NCBI RefSeq assembly: GCF_014698505.1
Contig: NZ_JACJTD010000065.1
Span: forward strand, 1 to 36,158
Source: Nostoc foliaceum FACHB-393
Lineage (GTDB): Bacteria > Cyanobacteriota > Cyanobacteriia > Cyanobacteriales > Nostocaceae
DNA: 36,158 nucleotides
Direction: 5' to 3'
Shown here: positions 26,769 to 33,944 of the stretch, one piece after another
Numbering within the stretch: the first letter of the stretch is position 1
Layout of the letters: each line of letters begins with the position of its first letter
Program-made: the position numbers and the translations under genes
Notes under the pieces: generated by a model
The model's database searches: none
Seen by the model: only the letters and a program-made list of their open reading frames with translations
What the model was told of the DNA's origin: nothing

Positions 26769-27431
26769 CTATTGTGGCAACAAGTCTTCTAAAGCAGCTC
26801 CAATAACTCGGTGATCCTCATCTTGTCTGAGTTGGTTCAGCGCTGCTTTGGCTTCCGGCTCATTAAATCGTTTGAGGGCATAGCTAACTCGCACGCGCAT
26901 CCGCCAAGATTTATCATTCACTAACGTTAGTATTTGGGATAATGCCGCCGCATGTTGGGCAGAATCAGCTAGTAAGCCGAGTGCATCAACAGAAGATTCC
27001 TGAACTGTGAAATCTTCATCTTTTAAACCCTGAACGCAGATGTCAAATAGTTCTTCAGGACAATCCATTTCAGCGATCGCAGCCAAAATGCTCCGCTTAA
27101 CTAGCCAGTGGTCATCCTGATAAAATGCCACAACTAGGTGAGAAACCGCGACTCTGCCAAATAACGATAAAGAATTTGCCGCCTCAGCTCGCACATTTGG
27201 GGTATCGTCGAATTTCATAATTTGCATCAAAGCAGCAAAAGATTCCGCTGATTGTTGGTTACCCAAACCCCTGGCTACAAATGAACGCACCAAAAATTCT
27301 GAGTCATGAAGTTTACTTGTTAGCAGAGGAACTGCAACTTCTGATTCATAATTATTGAGAGCTGCGATCGCCTTTAGCCGATAGTGAAAATCTGGGTTCT
27401 TCAGTTCAGCTTGGATTTTATGGATTTCCAT
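26769..27431 (-). CDS. HEAT-repeat protein, possible E/F-type bilin lyase or lyase-isomerase relative
   Basis: A 220-residue all-helical protein made of about seven HEAT/PBS-lyase-like units (for example HYRLKAIAALNNYESEVAVPLL, then LVRSFVARGLGNQQSAESFAAL and VQESSVDALGLLADSAQHAAAL, each read in parts). The CpcE/CpcF, CpeY/CpeZ, CpeF and NblB families of cyanobacteria are built from such repeats and either attach or handle bilins. The context is supportive: it sits inside the phycoerythrin region and is divergent, with only 101 bases between starts, from the allophycocyanin-like gene at 27572. Which family it belongs to, and whether it binds a bilin, is not decided by what I can see. Confidence 0.7.
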   Translation of the reverse strand: MEIHKIQAELKNPDFHYRLKAIAALNNYESEVAVPLLTSKLHDSEFLVRSFVARGLGNQQSAESFAALMQIMKFDDTPNVRAEAANSLSLFGRVAVSHLVVAFYQDDHWLVKRSILAAIAEMDCPEELFDICVQGLKDEDFTVQESSVDALGLLADSAQHAAALSQILTLVNDKSWRMRVRVSYALKRFNEPEAKAALNQLRQDEDHRVIGAALEDLLPQ

Positions 27432-27571
27432 AGGTGCATTTGGTAGAGCTATTCTTTACTTTATTTTACAGATGTCAAAAAATAGCGATCGCATTCTAAG
27501 AAGATTGAATCAAGGGCATTAGGCATTGCATTATGTCATTCCCCTCACTTCCTACTTCCCGCTACCCACCA

Positions 27572-28153
27572 ATGACTCAATTAAGCGAAACTGTCAAAGA
27601 ATTAATTACTAAAGCTAGAATTGTCAGCTTTGCTGAGTGGGAACAATCCCATTCAAAAGCAGGAATCGCCATATTCCAAACTGCGGATGATGCTCGCTGC
27701 TATTTGAGCGACGAAGATTTATTGCAGATTAAAACCTTGTCACCCAATAATTCAGCCTTGATTCCTGTTGCTCAGTTGTTACGCGATCGCGCCGCCGAAA
27801 TTGTGGATGAAGCTAGAGAGCAGGTTTTAGCAATCTATCCTGAAATTACCCAACCTGGAGGTGGACTTTATCCACCTGAACGCGCCCAAGCTTGCTGGCG
27901 AGATTTTTGGCATTTTCTCCGTTGTATTACCTATGGCATAGCAGGTGGGCACGCTGAGTATACCAATCCCACAGGACTGCACTATATGAATTTGCTCTAT
28001 CAAGAATTACAAGTTCCAATAGAAGCAATGGTCTTAGGCTTAAAAAGCATCAAGGCTGCTAGTTTGAAACTCTGCCAAGCCAATCAGCAGGAAACTCTTG
28101 CTCCCTATTTTGACCACTTAATTATCCGACTAGCTACTTTCCAAATTCAGTAA
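27572..28153 (+). CDS. aplA: allophycocyanin-like (Apl-type) phycobiliprotein
   Basis: A phycobiliprotein-superfamily member that is not a standard rod or core subunit. The region from ADDARCYLSDEDL to IIRLATF lines up with allophycocyanin alpha. YLS, VAQLLRDRAAEIV, PGG..Y, the chromophore motif ACWRDFWHFLRCITYGIAGG and VPIEAMVLGLKSIK match AP's YLS, IAQILTDNRERIV, PGGNAY, TCLRDLDYYLRLITYGIVAG and TPIDAVAEGVRAMK. Bilin-binding Cys and the following Arg-Asp (C121, R123, D124 counted from the upstream ATG) are kept. Before that core is an extension of about 27 residues if translation starts at the ATG at 27572, which fits the roughly 28-residue extension described for AplA of Fremyella diplosiphon. 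The upstream ATG at 27533 adds 13 residues (SFPSLPTSRYPP) encoded by C/T-rich sequence and is less likely. Gene symbol tentative. Confidence 0.8.
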   Translation: MTQLSETVKELITKARIVSFAEWEQSHSKAGIAIFQTADDARCYLSDEDLLQIKTLSPNNSALIPVAQLLRDRAAEIVDEAREQVLAIYPEITQPGGGLYPPERAQACWRDFWHFLRCITYGIAGGHAEYTNPTGLHYMNLLYQELQVPIEAMVLGLKSIKAASLKLCQANQQETLAPYFDHLIIRLATFQIQ

Positions 28154-28270
28154 GTAAGTGGGCGTGAATAATCAAATTTGCTCGTAGTAAGCGCTATAAC
28201 CGTTTACTACGAGTCAATTCAATTAATTTTACATTGCGTAACATAGTTTGATTTATTCTTGCCCACTTAC
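28154..28270. repeat. 117-bp nested inverted-repeat element directly after the Apl-type gene
   Basis: Outer arms GTAAGTGGGC (28154-28163) and GCCCACTTAC (28261-28270) are perfect inverted copies, and the match continues imperfectly (GAATAA and TCAAA on both sides). An inner perfect pair, CTCGTAGTAA (28181-28190) and TTACTACGAG (28204-28213), forms a second hairpin. The element begins on the base after the stop codon. It may act as transcript end or be a miniature mobile element; no target duplication is visible. Confidence 0.65.
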
Positions 28271-28598
28271 CAAGATAAACTTCCGTAACTCGGCACTATT
28301 AATACTCTTGGTCAAGGTAAAACACAATATCATCACCTGTATTCCAATCGCAAATCAGATACTAAAAAAAAGCTGAAATTTCTCTAAACTATTATTTAAC
28401 TTAACAAATTTTAATACATATGGCTTCGGCATCGTATCAGAATGTGTAAAGGCAAACGATGTAAAAACTTAAATCATCAAGACTAATAAGGATTAAAAGT
28501 CGCAATGGCCTCTCCTTTGTCACAAAGATGTAAAGTTTTTTAACATCTGCTGAATATTCTTCTCATAAAATTTAGTTGTTAACTGGGAGATAGTTTGA
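28271..28598. other. upstream region of cpeC
   Basis: 328 AT-rich bases without a gene, holding the control region of the cpe linker/lyase series. I see the two adjacent dyads at 28515-28549 but no certain -10/-35 pair and no recognisable direct-repeat site for the CcaR regulator. Confidence 0.5.
28515..28549 (+). promoter_or_regulatory. two adjacent dyads before cpeC
   Basis: CTTTGTCACAAAG (28515-28527) is a perfect palindrome around a central C. It overlaps by two bases an imperfect hairpin, AGATGTAAA (28526-28534) with TTTAACATCT (28540-28549). The pair ends 49 bases before the cpeC start. It could be an operator or a 5' leader structure; no factor can be named. Confidence 0.4.
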
Positions 28599-29462
28599 AT
28601 GGCTTTTGGACCAGCATCACGATTAGGGGTTGCTCTGTTTGAAGATACCGATCCCATTGATCTGTGGCCAAGTCGCTCTAATGAGGAAGTTGAAACCGTA
28701 ATTAGATCCGTCTACAAGCAAGTTCTAGGCAATGCTTATGTAATGGAGAGCGAACGCCTTACCGTTCCTGAATCCCAACTCAAAGGGCGTGAAATTAGCG
28801 TCCGCGAGTTTGTGCGTCAAGTCGGAAAGTCGGAACTTTACCGATCGCGGTTTTTTGATAGTGTCCCTCGCTATCGGGCGATTGAATTAAATTTCAGACA
28901 TTTTCTTGGTCGTGCCCCATTGGATCTAGAAGAAACGCGTACACACAGCACTATTCTGGATACAAAAGGTTTTGAAGCTGAGATTGATTCATATCTAGAT
29001 AGCGACGAATACCAAGAGACCTTTGGCGAAAACATTGTGCCTTATATTCGCGGCTACAAAACCGAAGCTATCCAGGGTTTGGTTCAGTTTACCCACTTAT
29101 TCCAATTGGTACGTGGTTCTTCTAGCAGCAGCCTGAAAGGTGACTTAGCTGGTAAACAGCCAAAATTGAATAGTCTGGTAATTCAAAGTACGCCCAGCGT
29201 TGTGATTTCACCAGCCAGCAAGGGTGCTGCATTCCGTAACCCAACATCTACTCCTCGCACTCGTCAAGGCGTGGGATCTGGTGAGGGCGGTAAAACCTAC
29301 CGGGTTGAAGTCACTGGCTACAAAGCAAATGTGGTAAATAACATTTCTAAGTTTCGCCGCAGTAACCAGGTCTATTTCGTGCCATACGATCAGCTTTCAC
29401 AAGAGTATCAACGGATTCACAAGCAAGGCGGTGTGATTGCTAGTATTACTCCTGTCAACTAG
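28599..29462 (+). CDS. cpeC: phycoerythrin-associated rod linker CpeC
   Basis: Rod linker that joins phycoerythrin hexamers in the phycobilisome. The 287-residue protein carries a phycobilisome linker domain (PF00427, about 20-160: VYKQVLGNAYVMESERL, REFVRQVGKSELYRSRFF, AIELNFRHFLGRAP, FEAEIDSYLDSDEYQETFG) and a C-terminal CpcD-like domain (PF01383, about 230-285: YRVEVTGYKANVVNNISKF, QEYQRIHKQGGVIASITPV). The start MAFGPASRLGVALFEDTDP is that of CpeC, and GGGAGA lies 8 bases before the ATG. It begins the cpe linker/lyase series in this window and is separated from cpeD by 389 bases. Confidence 0.93.
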   Translation: MAFGPASRLGVALFEDTDPIDLWPSRSNEEVETVIRSVYKQVLGNAYVMESERLTVPESQLKGREISVREFVRQVGKSELYRSRFFDSVPRYRAIELNFRHFLGRAPLDLEETRTHSTILDTKGFEAEIDSYLDSDEYQETFGENIVPYIRGYKTEAIQGLVQFTHLFQLVRGSSSSSLKGDLAGKQPKLNSLVIQSTPSVVISPASKGAAFRNPTSTPRTRQGVGSGEGGKTYRVEVTGYKANVVNNISKFRRSNQVYFVPYDQLSQEYQRIHKQGGVIASITPVN

Positions 29463-29851
29463 ACAATTTATCTACAAACTGAGCTTGCGAAAAAGATAAA
29501 TCAGAAGCTGAGAATAAAGTTATTGCAGACTAGCTCTACTGAAAAAAATAGAAAATTGGGATTAGAGATTAGAGATTGGGGAAGAATTTCTGCCGTCCTT
29601 GGTCTCTAATCACTAATCCTTAGTGTTCATCATTCAGAAAAAGTTAGCCAAAGCGATCGCTGATCTGAAGTTTGATCGATTCTGCTGTCAGTTGTCATAT
29701 ACGAAGATATCTAACCCACTTTAAAAAACTAAAGTTTTACAAATGCTAGTCAGTAGCAAAAATAACTGACAACTGATGCGAAATTGTACCTCCATAAGCG
29801 GTAGGATGCTCAAAAAATTCATTTAATTCACGTTTTTCAGGAGATACTTCA
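29463..29851. other. cpeC-cpeD spacer with inverted repeat
   Basis: 389 bases without a gene. It contains a long hairpin, GGATTAGAGATTAGAGA (29559-29575) and TCTCTAATCACTAATCC (29603-29619), with 16 of 17 bases pairing around a 27-base loop. The left arm is itself built of ATTAGAG heptamers. If cpeC and cpeD share a transcript, this hairpin could weaken read-through or protect the upstream message. Confidence 0.6.
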
Positions 29852-30610
29852 ATGTCACTTTGGGCTATTGATTCACCTAAAGTTGAGCTGCGTCCCAACA
29901 CCAGCGAAAGTGAATTACAAAAACTGATTCGGGCGGTTTACAAACAGGTTTTGGGCAATGCTCACTTGTTGGAAAGTGAGCGACTAGCTACTGCTGAATC
30001 GCAATTGCGCGATCGCAAAATCAGCATCCGTGAATTCGTCAACATCATTGCGAAATCCGAACTCTACCAATCCCTGTTTTTCAACTCTTCATCTCAGTAT
30101 CGGTTTATTGAACTGAACTTCAAACACCTGCTAGGTCGTCCTCCTGCCGATCAGGCAGAAATTTCCGAACACGTCCGCATCTACAACGAACAAGGCTATG
30201 ATGCTGAGATCGAATCCTATATCGATAGCGACGAATATCAGCAGAATTTTGGCGAGAATATTGTTCCTTATCCTCGCACTACTAGCTCCCAAATAGGAAT
30301 TAAGAATGTTAGTTTTAACCGCACCTTTACTTTGCTCAGAGGTGTAGCTAGCAGCGATAGCGATCGCAAAGCCAAGCTGATCCGCGATATAGGTTCAAAC
30401 TTACCCACATCCATCAAGCCTCCCGCCGCTGGTTCTAGTGTAAGCAGCACCAGCAAACGCTTCTTGATTAAGGCGGTTAAAGGTTCAGCTAATCTGCGTA
30501 CTCGTCTGGGCAACCTCGAATATGTAGTTAATTACAACCAACTGTCTGGGCAAGTGCAAAACATTCATAGAACGGGCGGCAAAATCATCAGTATCACTGA
30601 AGTTGCTTAG
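29852..30610 (+). CDS. cpeD: phycoerythrin-associated rod linker CpeD
   Basis: Second phycoerythrin rod linker, 252 residues. A PF00427 domain (about 15-145) shows IRAVYKQVLGNAHLLESERL, REFVNIIAKSELYQSLFF, RFIELNFKHLLGRPPADQ, AEISEHVRIYNEQGYDAEI and DEYQQNFGENIVPY. A C-terminal CpcD-like domain (about 197-250) includes FLIKAVKGSANLRTRL and GKIISITEVA. TSSQIGIKNVSFNRTFTLLRG between them is typical of CpeD. AGGAGA lies about 11 bases before the ATG. In Fremyella the next gene would be cpeE, but here cpeS follows after 165 bases. Confidence 0.92.
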   Translation: MSLWAIDSPKVELRPNTSESELQKLIRAVYKQVLGNAHLLESERLATAESQLRDRKISIREFVNIIAKSELYQSLFFNSSSQYRFIELNFKHLLGRPPADQAEISEHVRIYNEQGYDAEIESYIDSDEYQQNFGENIVPYPRTTSSQIGIKNVSFNRTFTLLRGVASSDSDRKAKLIRDIGSNLPTSIKPPAAGSSVSSTSKRFLIKAVKGSANLRTRLGNLEYVVNYNQLSGQVQNIHRTGGKIISITEVA

Positions 30611-30652
30611 ATTTGTCTAAGTAAGGGGCTGGAGACTGGGGAGAGAATCATA

Positions 30653-30670
30653 ACTCAGCACTCAGCACTC
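30653..30670. repeat. ACTCAGC heptamer repeat between cpeD and cpeS
   Basis: Two full ACTCAGC heptamers and a partial third in a row, another short tandemly repeated sequence in the spacer. Confidence 0.75.
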
Positions 30671-30775
30671 CTAAATGCAGTTGTGGTCAAGGAGGCTAGC
30701 ATATAGACTGGGAGAATAACTTAAAATCCAAGATATATTTTCGATTTTAAGCTACTTTTTAAAATCACTTTTCTA

Positions 30776-31312
30776 ATGGAAATTACTGAATTCTTTGAAC
30801 TTTCAATTGGACGATGGCGATCGCAGCGTAGCGGTCATCATTTAGCATTCGCCCACTTTGAACAAGTGTTGTCTGACATTAACATTGAGTCTTTATCCAC
30901 CGATGATCCGGCGGTACTAGCAATCTGTCAATTGTATAACACTTACCCCAGTAGTATCACCCACCCCTTTCGGATGACTTGGGAAGGTGAGTCAGACTGG
31001 GACGATAAACCAATCTCTGGCAGTACCGTGCTGGTGCCAATTCCCAATGTCGAAAATCCTTCTAGCGGCAAACTCTTGCGGGACAAGGGATACGCCGAAA
31101 CAATCCCAGCAGTCGCTAAATATCATCTAAGTGACGATGGGATTTTTACCCTGCTGACAGAGTATGAACTCGCTGCTGCTGAGGAACGCATTTGGTTTGC
31201 CACCCGAAATCTGCGATTTCGGGTAGCGACAATTAAAACCAGTGATGGTAAAGGCGTGACAACAGCTTCCTTTTCTTCAGAAATTCGTTCTTTGTCAAGT
31301 TCAACCAGTTAG
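30776..31312 (+). CDS. cpeS: phycoerythrobilin lyase CpeS
   Basis: S/U-type bilin lyase that, in Fremyella, attaches phycoerythrobilin to the central cysteine (about position 82) of phycoerythrin beta. The 178-residue protein has the lipocalin-like pattern ITEFFELSIGRWRSQRSGHHLAF, FRMTWEGESDWDDKP, STVLVPIPNVENPSSGKLLR, DKGYAETIPAVAKYHLSDDG, EERIWFATRNLRFRVATIK and SFSSEIRSL. Position between cpeD and cpeT supports the name over its paralogue at 24770-25345. Confidence 0.92.
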   Translation: MEITEFFELSIGRWRSQRSGHHLAFAHFEQVLSDINIESLSTDDPAVLAICQLYNTYPSSITHPFRMTWEGESDWDDKPISGSTVLVPIPNVENPSSGKLLRDKGYAETIPAVAKYHLSDDGIFTLLTEYELAAAEERIWFATRNLRFRVATIKTSDGKGVTTASFSSEIRSLSSSTS

Positions 31313-31371
31313 CAAATATCAGGTTAAAACATAAAAGGAATCATCTAGTTTTGTCACTCCTGAGGTTGAAT

Positions 31372-32001
31372 ATGACGATAGCGCCCAGTGAATCTAGCAC
31401 CAACGCTAGCGATTTGCTCACCTTAGCCTGTTGGATGGCAGGAGATTTTAGCAACTACAAACAATCTTTTGCCAATCCCCAACTTTACGCTCACATTCAC
31501 ATTTTTTTTCGTCCTTTACCAATTGAATTTTTTTCTGCCATCGGTTTTTATTCTGAACAAGCATATGACCACGATTTATGGACACCCTATCGCCAAGGAG
31601 TACATAGACTAGTCGATTTGGGCGATCGCATTTATATCGAAAATTACAGCTTGAAAGACCCTATGCTTTATGCAGGTGCTGCTCGTGAATTAGATATCCT
31701 CAAAACCATCACCCCAGAGATCATCGAACGGCGTTATCACTGTTCGATGGTTTTCCAACGAGAAGGTGAAATGTTTCGAGGAAGTGTAGAGCCAGGCAAT
31801 CAATGTTTGATTAAGCGCAATGGATGCCAGACATATCTTGTCAGCGAAGTAGAAGTAACCGAGCATACTTGGATAAGTCTAGATAAAGGTATGGATATTG
31901 AAACCCACGATCAAATATGGGGGTCAACTGCTGGCCCTTTACGGTTTGAAAAACGGGCAAGTTTCGCTGATGAATTACTTGCAGTGAACGCATTATGTTG
32001 A
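31372..32001 (+). CDS. cpeT: phycoerythrobilin lyase CpeT
   Basis: T-type bilin lyase that, in Fremyella, attaches phycoerythrobilin to a cysteine near the C-terminus of phycoerythrin beta (about Cys165). The protein of about 209 residues shows the CpcT/CpeT core: LLTLACWMAGDFSNYKQSFA, YAHIHIFFRPLP, GFYSEQAYDHDLWTPYRQGV, RIYIENYSLKDPMLYAGAAR, RRYHCSMVFQ and SVEPGNQCLIKRNGCQTYLV. The frame opens at a TTG at 31351. The ATG at 31372 (MTIAPSESS) is preferred, with TGAGGT six bases before it. Its last seven bases overlap the start of cpeR. Confidence 0.92.
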   Translation: MTIAPSESSTNASDLLTLACWMAGDFSNYKQSFANPQLYAHIHIFFRPLPIEFFSAIGFYSEQAYDHDLWTPYRQGVHRLVDLGDRIYIENYSLKDPMLYAGAARELDILKTITPEIIERRYHCSMVFQREGEMFRGSVEPGNQCLIKRNGCQTYLVSEVEVTEHTWISLDKGMDIETHDQIWGSTAGPLRFEKRASFADELLAVNALC

Positions 32002-32333
32002 TTCAGCTTGAGTCTATTAAATCTAAAATGTTACCTCCACAGGCTGAAAGAAAGATGCGCTGCTGGATTCGCAGTCGCCACTTGATTTGTTCGGGTAACT
32101 TTTTTATATTCGAGACATTAGAATATACGACCATTGAAAGATTCTCTCAATGTGTCGCTTCTTTAGGAGGAACAGTAATATCCGTTGACCCCATTCATAA
32201 AATCTGGATGGGCGATCATCGTCAAGTAATTTTATATCAGGCAAAAGCCAGTTTACATACGCCTCATCATACTTTGAAGCAATACTGGATAAAATACGGT
32301 GGTTTCTACACTAGATTTGATGAGCGTCCTTGA
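31995..32333 (+). CDS. cpeR: CpeR, activator of phycoerythrin gene expression
   Basis: Small protein required in Fremyella for expression of cpeBA, encoded there as here at the end of the linker/lyase operon. The 112-residue product contains KMRCWIRSRHLICSGNFFIF, RFSQCVASLGGTVISVDPIH, WMGDHRQVILYQAKASLH and QYWIKYGGFYTRFDER. It has no recognisable DNA-binding motif, so its mechanism cannot be read from sequence. The ATG lies inside the last codons of cpeT (TTATGTTGA), giving a 7-base overlap and likely coupled translation. cpeBA is outside this window. Confidence 0.9.
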   Translation: MLIQLESIKSKMLPPQAERKMRCWIRSRHLICSGNFFIFETLEYTTIERFSQCVASLGGTVISVDPIHKIWMGDHRQVILYQAKASLHTPHHTLKQYWIKYGGFYTRFDERP

Positions 32334-32423
32334 GAGCCGCTATTCTGGGGAAATCCTTCCGACAATTGTCTACATTCCAATTCAAAGTTAAGTTTTGAAT
32401 TTTAAATACTCCCTAAAGGGGTT

Positions 32424-32496
32424 GACGGCTAATTGTTAATGTTTAATTGCTAATTATTTACAATGATTAGCTGTTACTGATTAACAGTTAGCCGTC
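32424..32496. repeat. 73-bp hairpin element
   Basis: GACGGCTAATTGTTAAT (32424-32440) and ATTAACAGTTAGCCGTC (32480-32496) pair with one mismatch in 17. An inner pair, GCTAAT (32449-32454) and ATTAGC (32466-32471), extends the fold. It lies 90 bases after the cpeR stop and has no T run after it. Confidence 0.65.
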
Positions 32497-32608
32497 TCAG
32501 TTTGTTAGAAAATGTAACTAAAAGACTCCCCAAAACTTGATAAATTAATCATGACTGTAAAGGGAATTAGTAAAGCTTAGTCGTTAGTGGTTATTGGTAA
32601 AACTAAGC

Positions 32609-32629
32609 ACTAATAACTAATAACTAACA
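32609..32629. repeat. three tandem ACTAATA-type heptamers
   Basis: ACTAATA, ACTAATA, ACTAACA in direct succession, the same heptameric repeat style as elsewhere in the window. Confidence 0.75.
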
Positions 32630-32886
32630 ACCATTTAGTATTGTTGGGCAGAAGTAACCAGCCAGATGAGAACAGGTTGAAAGCTATAGGCAAAAAGGTT
32701 TTTAGACTTTTGGCTTTTGAGAACCAGTTGTTACTCTACGAATTCTCCAAAGGAGTACAAGTCTCTTAACCCAACGCACTAGCTCTTTTTGACTTCTGCG
32801 ATCGCGCAGCGTCTCGTAAGAGAAGCGGTACTAGCTCCCATTACCTTTAAAAATAGCCATTAGTCACTTTTACCGACATTAACCCT

Positions 32887-33894
32887 ATGCAGACTTTCAT
32901 AGACAACGGAACCAGACAAAGCCAATATCAAGCATTTCCCCAAACGGAACCCATAGAACTGTGGGCTAATGCTTCAATTGATGACATTGAAATTGTAATT
33001 CGGGCAGTTTATCGGCAAGTGTTGGGTAATGCCTACATTATGGAAAGTGAGCGGCTGATCGTTCCAGAATCCCAACTCAAGCAAGGGATAATCGATGTTC
33101 GTGAGTTTGTGCGTCAGATTGCCAAATCAGAGTTGTATCGCTCCAGATTTTTTGATAACGTTTACCGCTACCGGGCTATTGAACTAAACTTTAAGCACCT
33201 GCTAGGCCGCGCTCCCGATGACTACTCTGAGACGATACATCACAGCAATATTTTAGATGAGAAGGGTTTTGAGGCGGATATTGATTCTTATCTTGATAGT
33301 GACGAGTATCTAGATGCCTTTGGGGATAACATCGTGCCATATTATCGGGGTTATAAAACTCAAACAGGTAAAAAGATATTGGAATTTAGCAATATGCTGC
33401 AATTGCTGCGGAGCAATTCTAGCAGCGATAAGAACCTAGTAACGAATAATAAACCTCAACTGGTGCGATCGCTAATTACCAACACTCCTTATGGCCAATT
33501 GAAACCCACGGATGTTAGTGCAATATTTGCTGAAATATTCAAACCCAAGCCAGAAACTGCTGCTCCATTTAATACATTTTTTGCAGCTCCTACAGCAGCC
33601 GAACAAGACTTGCAGCAAAAGGTTCAAGAGCAAGATAGCCAGATTGCAACTTTGCAACAACAATTAGCAGACTTAAGACCCTTTGCCAGCATCGGTGCAA
33701 CAAAATTTAGTAGTAGTTGGCAGACTTCCAGTTACGTAAGCAGCACAGACGAATATACATCTTTGCAACAGCAAGCTGACGCGCAGGCAAAACAGATTGC
33801 AGGTTTGCAAGAGCAAGTTGCTGATGCCCGTCGGTCTGCCACAATTGGGGAAGCGCGATTGAATAAGTGGCGCAGTCGCGTTTTTAATGGCTAA
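32887..33894 (+). CDS. phycobilisome linker protein with duplicated coiled-coil-like C-terminus
   Basis: A 335-residue linker. Its PF00427 domain (about 25-160) is very like that of CpeC: VYRQVLGNAYIMESERLIVP, REFVRQIAKSELYRSRFF, AIELNFKHLLGRAP, FEADIDSYLDSDEYLDAFG, and then YYRGYKTQTGKKILEF. No CpcD domain follows. Instead, after a spacer (about 175-240), come two copies of a 36-37 residue unit: 242-278 (LQQKVQEQDSQIATLQQQL.. then ASIG..W) and 293-328 (LQQQADAQAKQIAGLQEQV.. then ATIG..W). The shared pattern is LQQ-Q-QIA-LQ-Q-AD-R-A-IG-W. The protein ends in NKWRSRVFNG and has no membrane helix. It probably joins phycoerythrin to another phycobilisome part. It could be a cpeE replacement, but CpeE normally has a CpcD domain. 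It is not clearly in the cpe operon. Confidence 0.85.
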   Translation: MQTFIDNGTRQSQYQAFPQTEPIELWANASIDDIEIVIRAVYRQVLGNAYIMESERLIVPESQLKQGIIDVREFVRQIAKSELYRSRFFDNVYRYRAIELNFKHLLGRAPDDYSETIHHSNILDEKGFEADIDSYLDSDEYLDAFGDNIVPYYRGYKTQTGKKILEFSNMLQLLRSNSSSDKNLVTNNKPQLVRSLITNTPYGQLKPTDVSAIFAEIFKPKPETAAPFNTFFAAPTAAEQDLQQKVQEQDSQIATLQQQLADLRPFASIGATKFSSSWQTSSYVSSTDEYTSLQQQADAQAKQIAGLQEQVADARRSATIGEARLNKWRSRVFNG

Positions 33895-33920
33895 TTTCTC
33901 TACTGTTTAGCTTCGTAGGA

Positions 33921-33944
33921 TGCGTTATGCCCAAGGCTAACGCA
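33921..33944 (+). repeat. hairpin after the linker gene
   Basis: TGCGTTA (33921-33927) pairs with TAACGCA (33938-33944), and GCC/GGC continues inside after a one-base bulge, leaving a CAA loop. It starts 26 bases after the linker stop with a short CCGTTT tail. It could be a transcript end, or a dispersed GTGCGTTA-type palindrome. The rest of 33895-34162 is empty. Confidence 0.5.

Larger units (their letters stand above)
32334..32886. other. cpeR to linker-gene spacer
   Basis: 553 bases without a gene. It contains the hairpin at 32424-32496 and three ACTAATA-type heptamers at 32609-32629 facing a partly complementary GTTAGTGGTTATTGGT at 32583-32598. HIP1-like sequence and CTCGTAAGAGAAGCGG lie around 32800. 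The downstream linker gene probably has its own promoter here. Confidence 0.5.

Noticed and set aside
28271..28598. Possible CcaR-type direct-repeat site before cpeC
   Set aside because: I looked for a CTTTNCNATTT-like direct repeat and did not find one I would defend.
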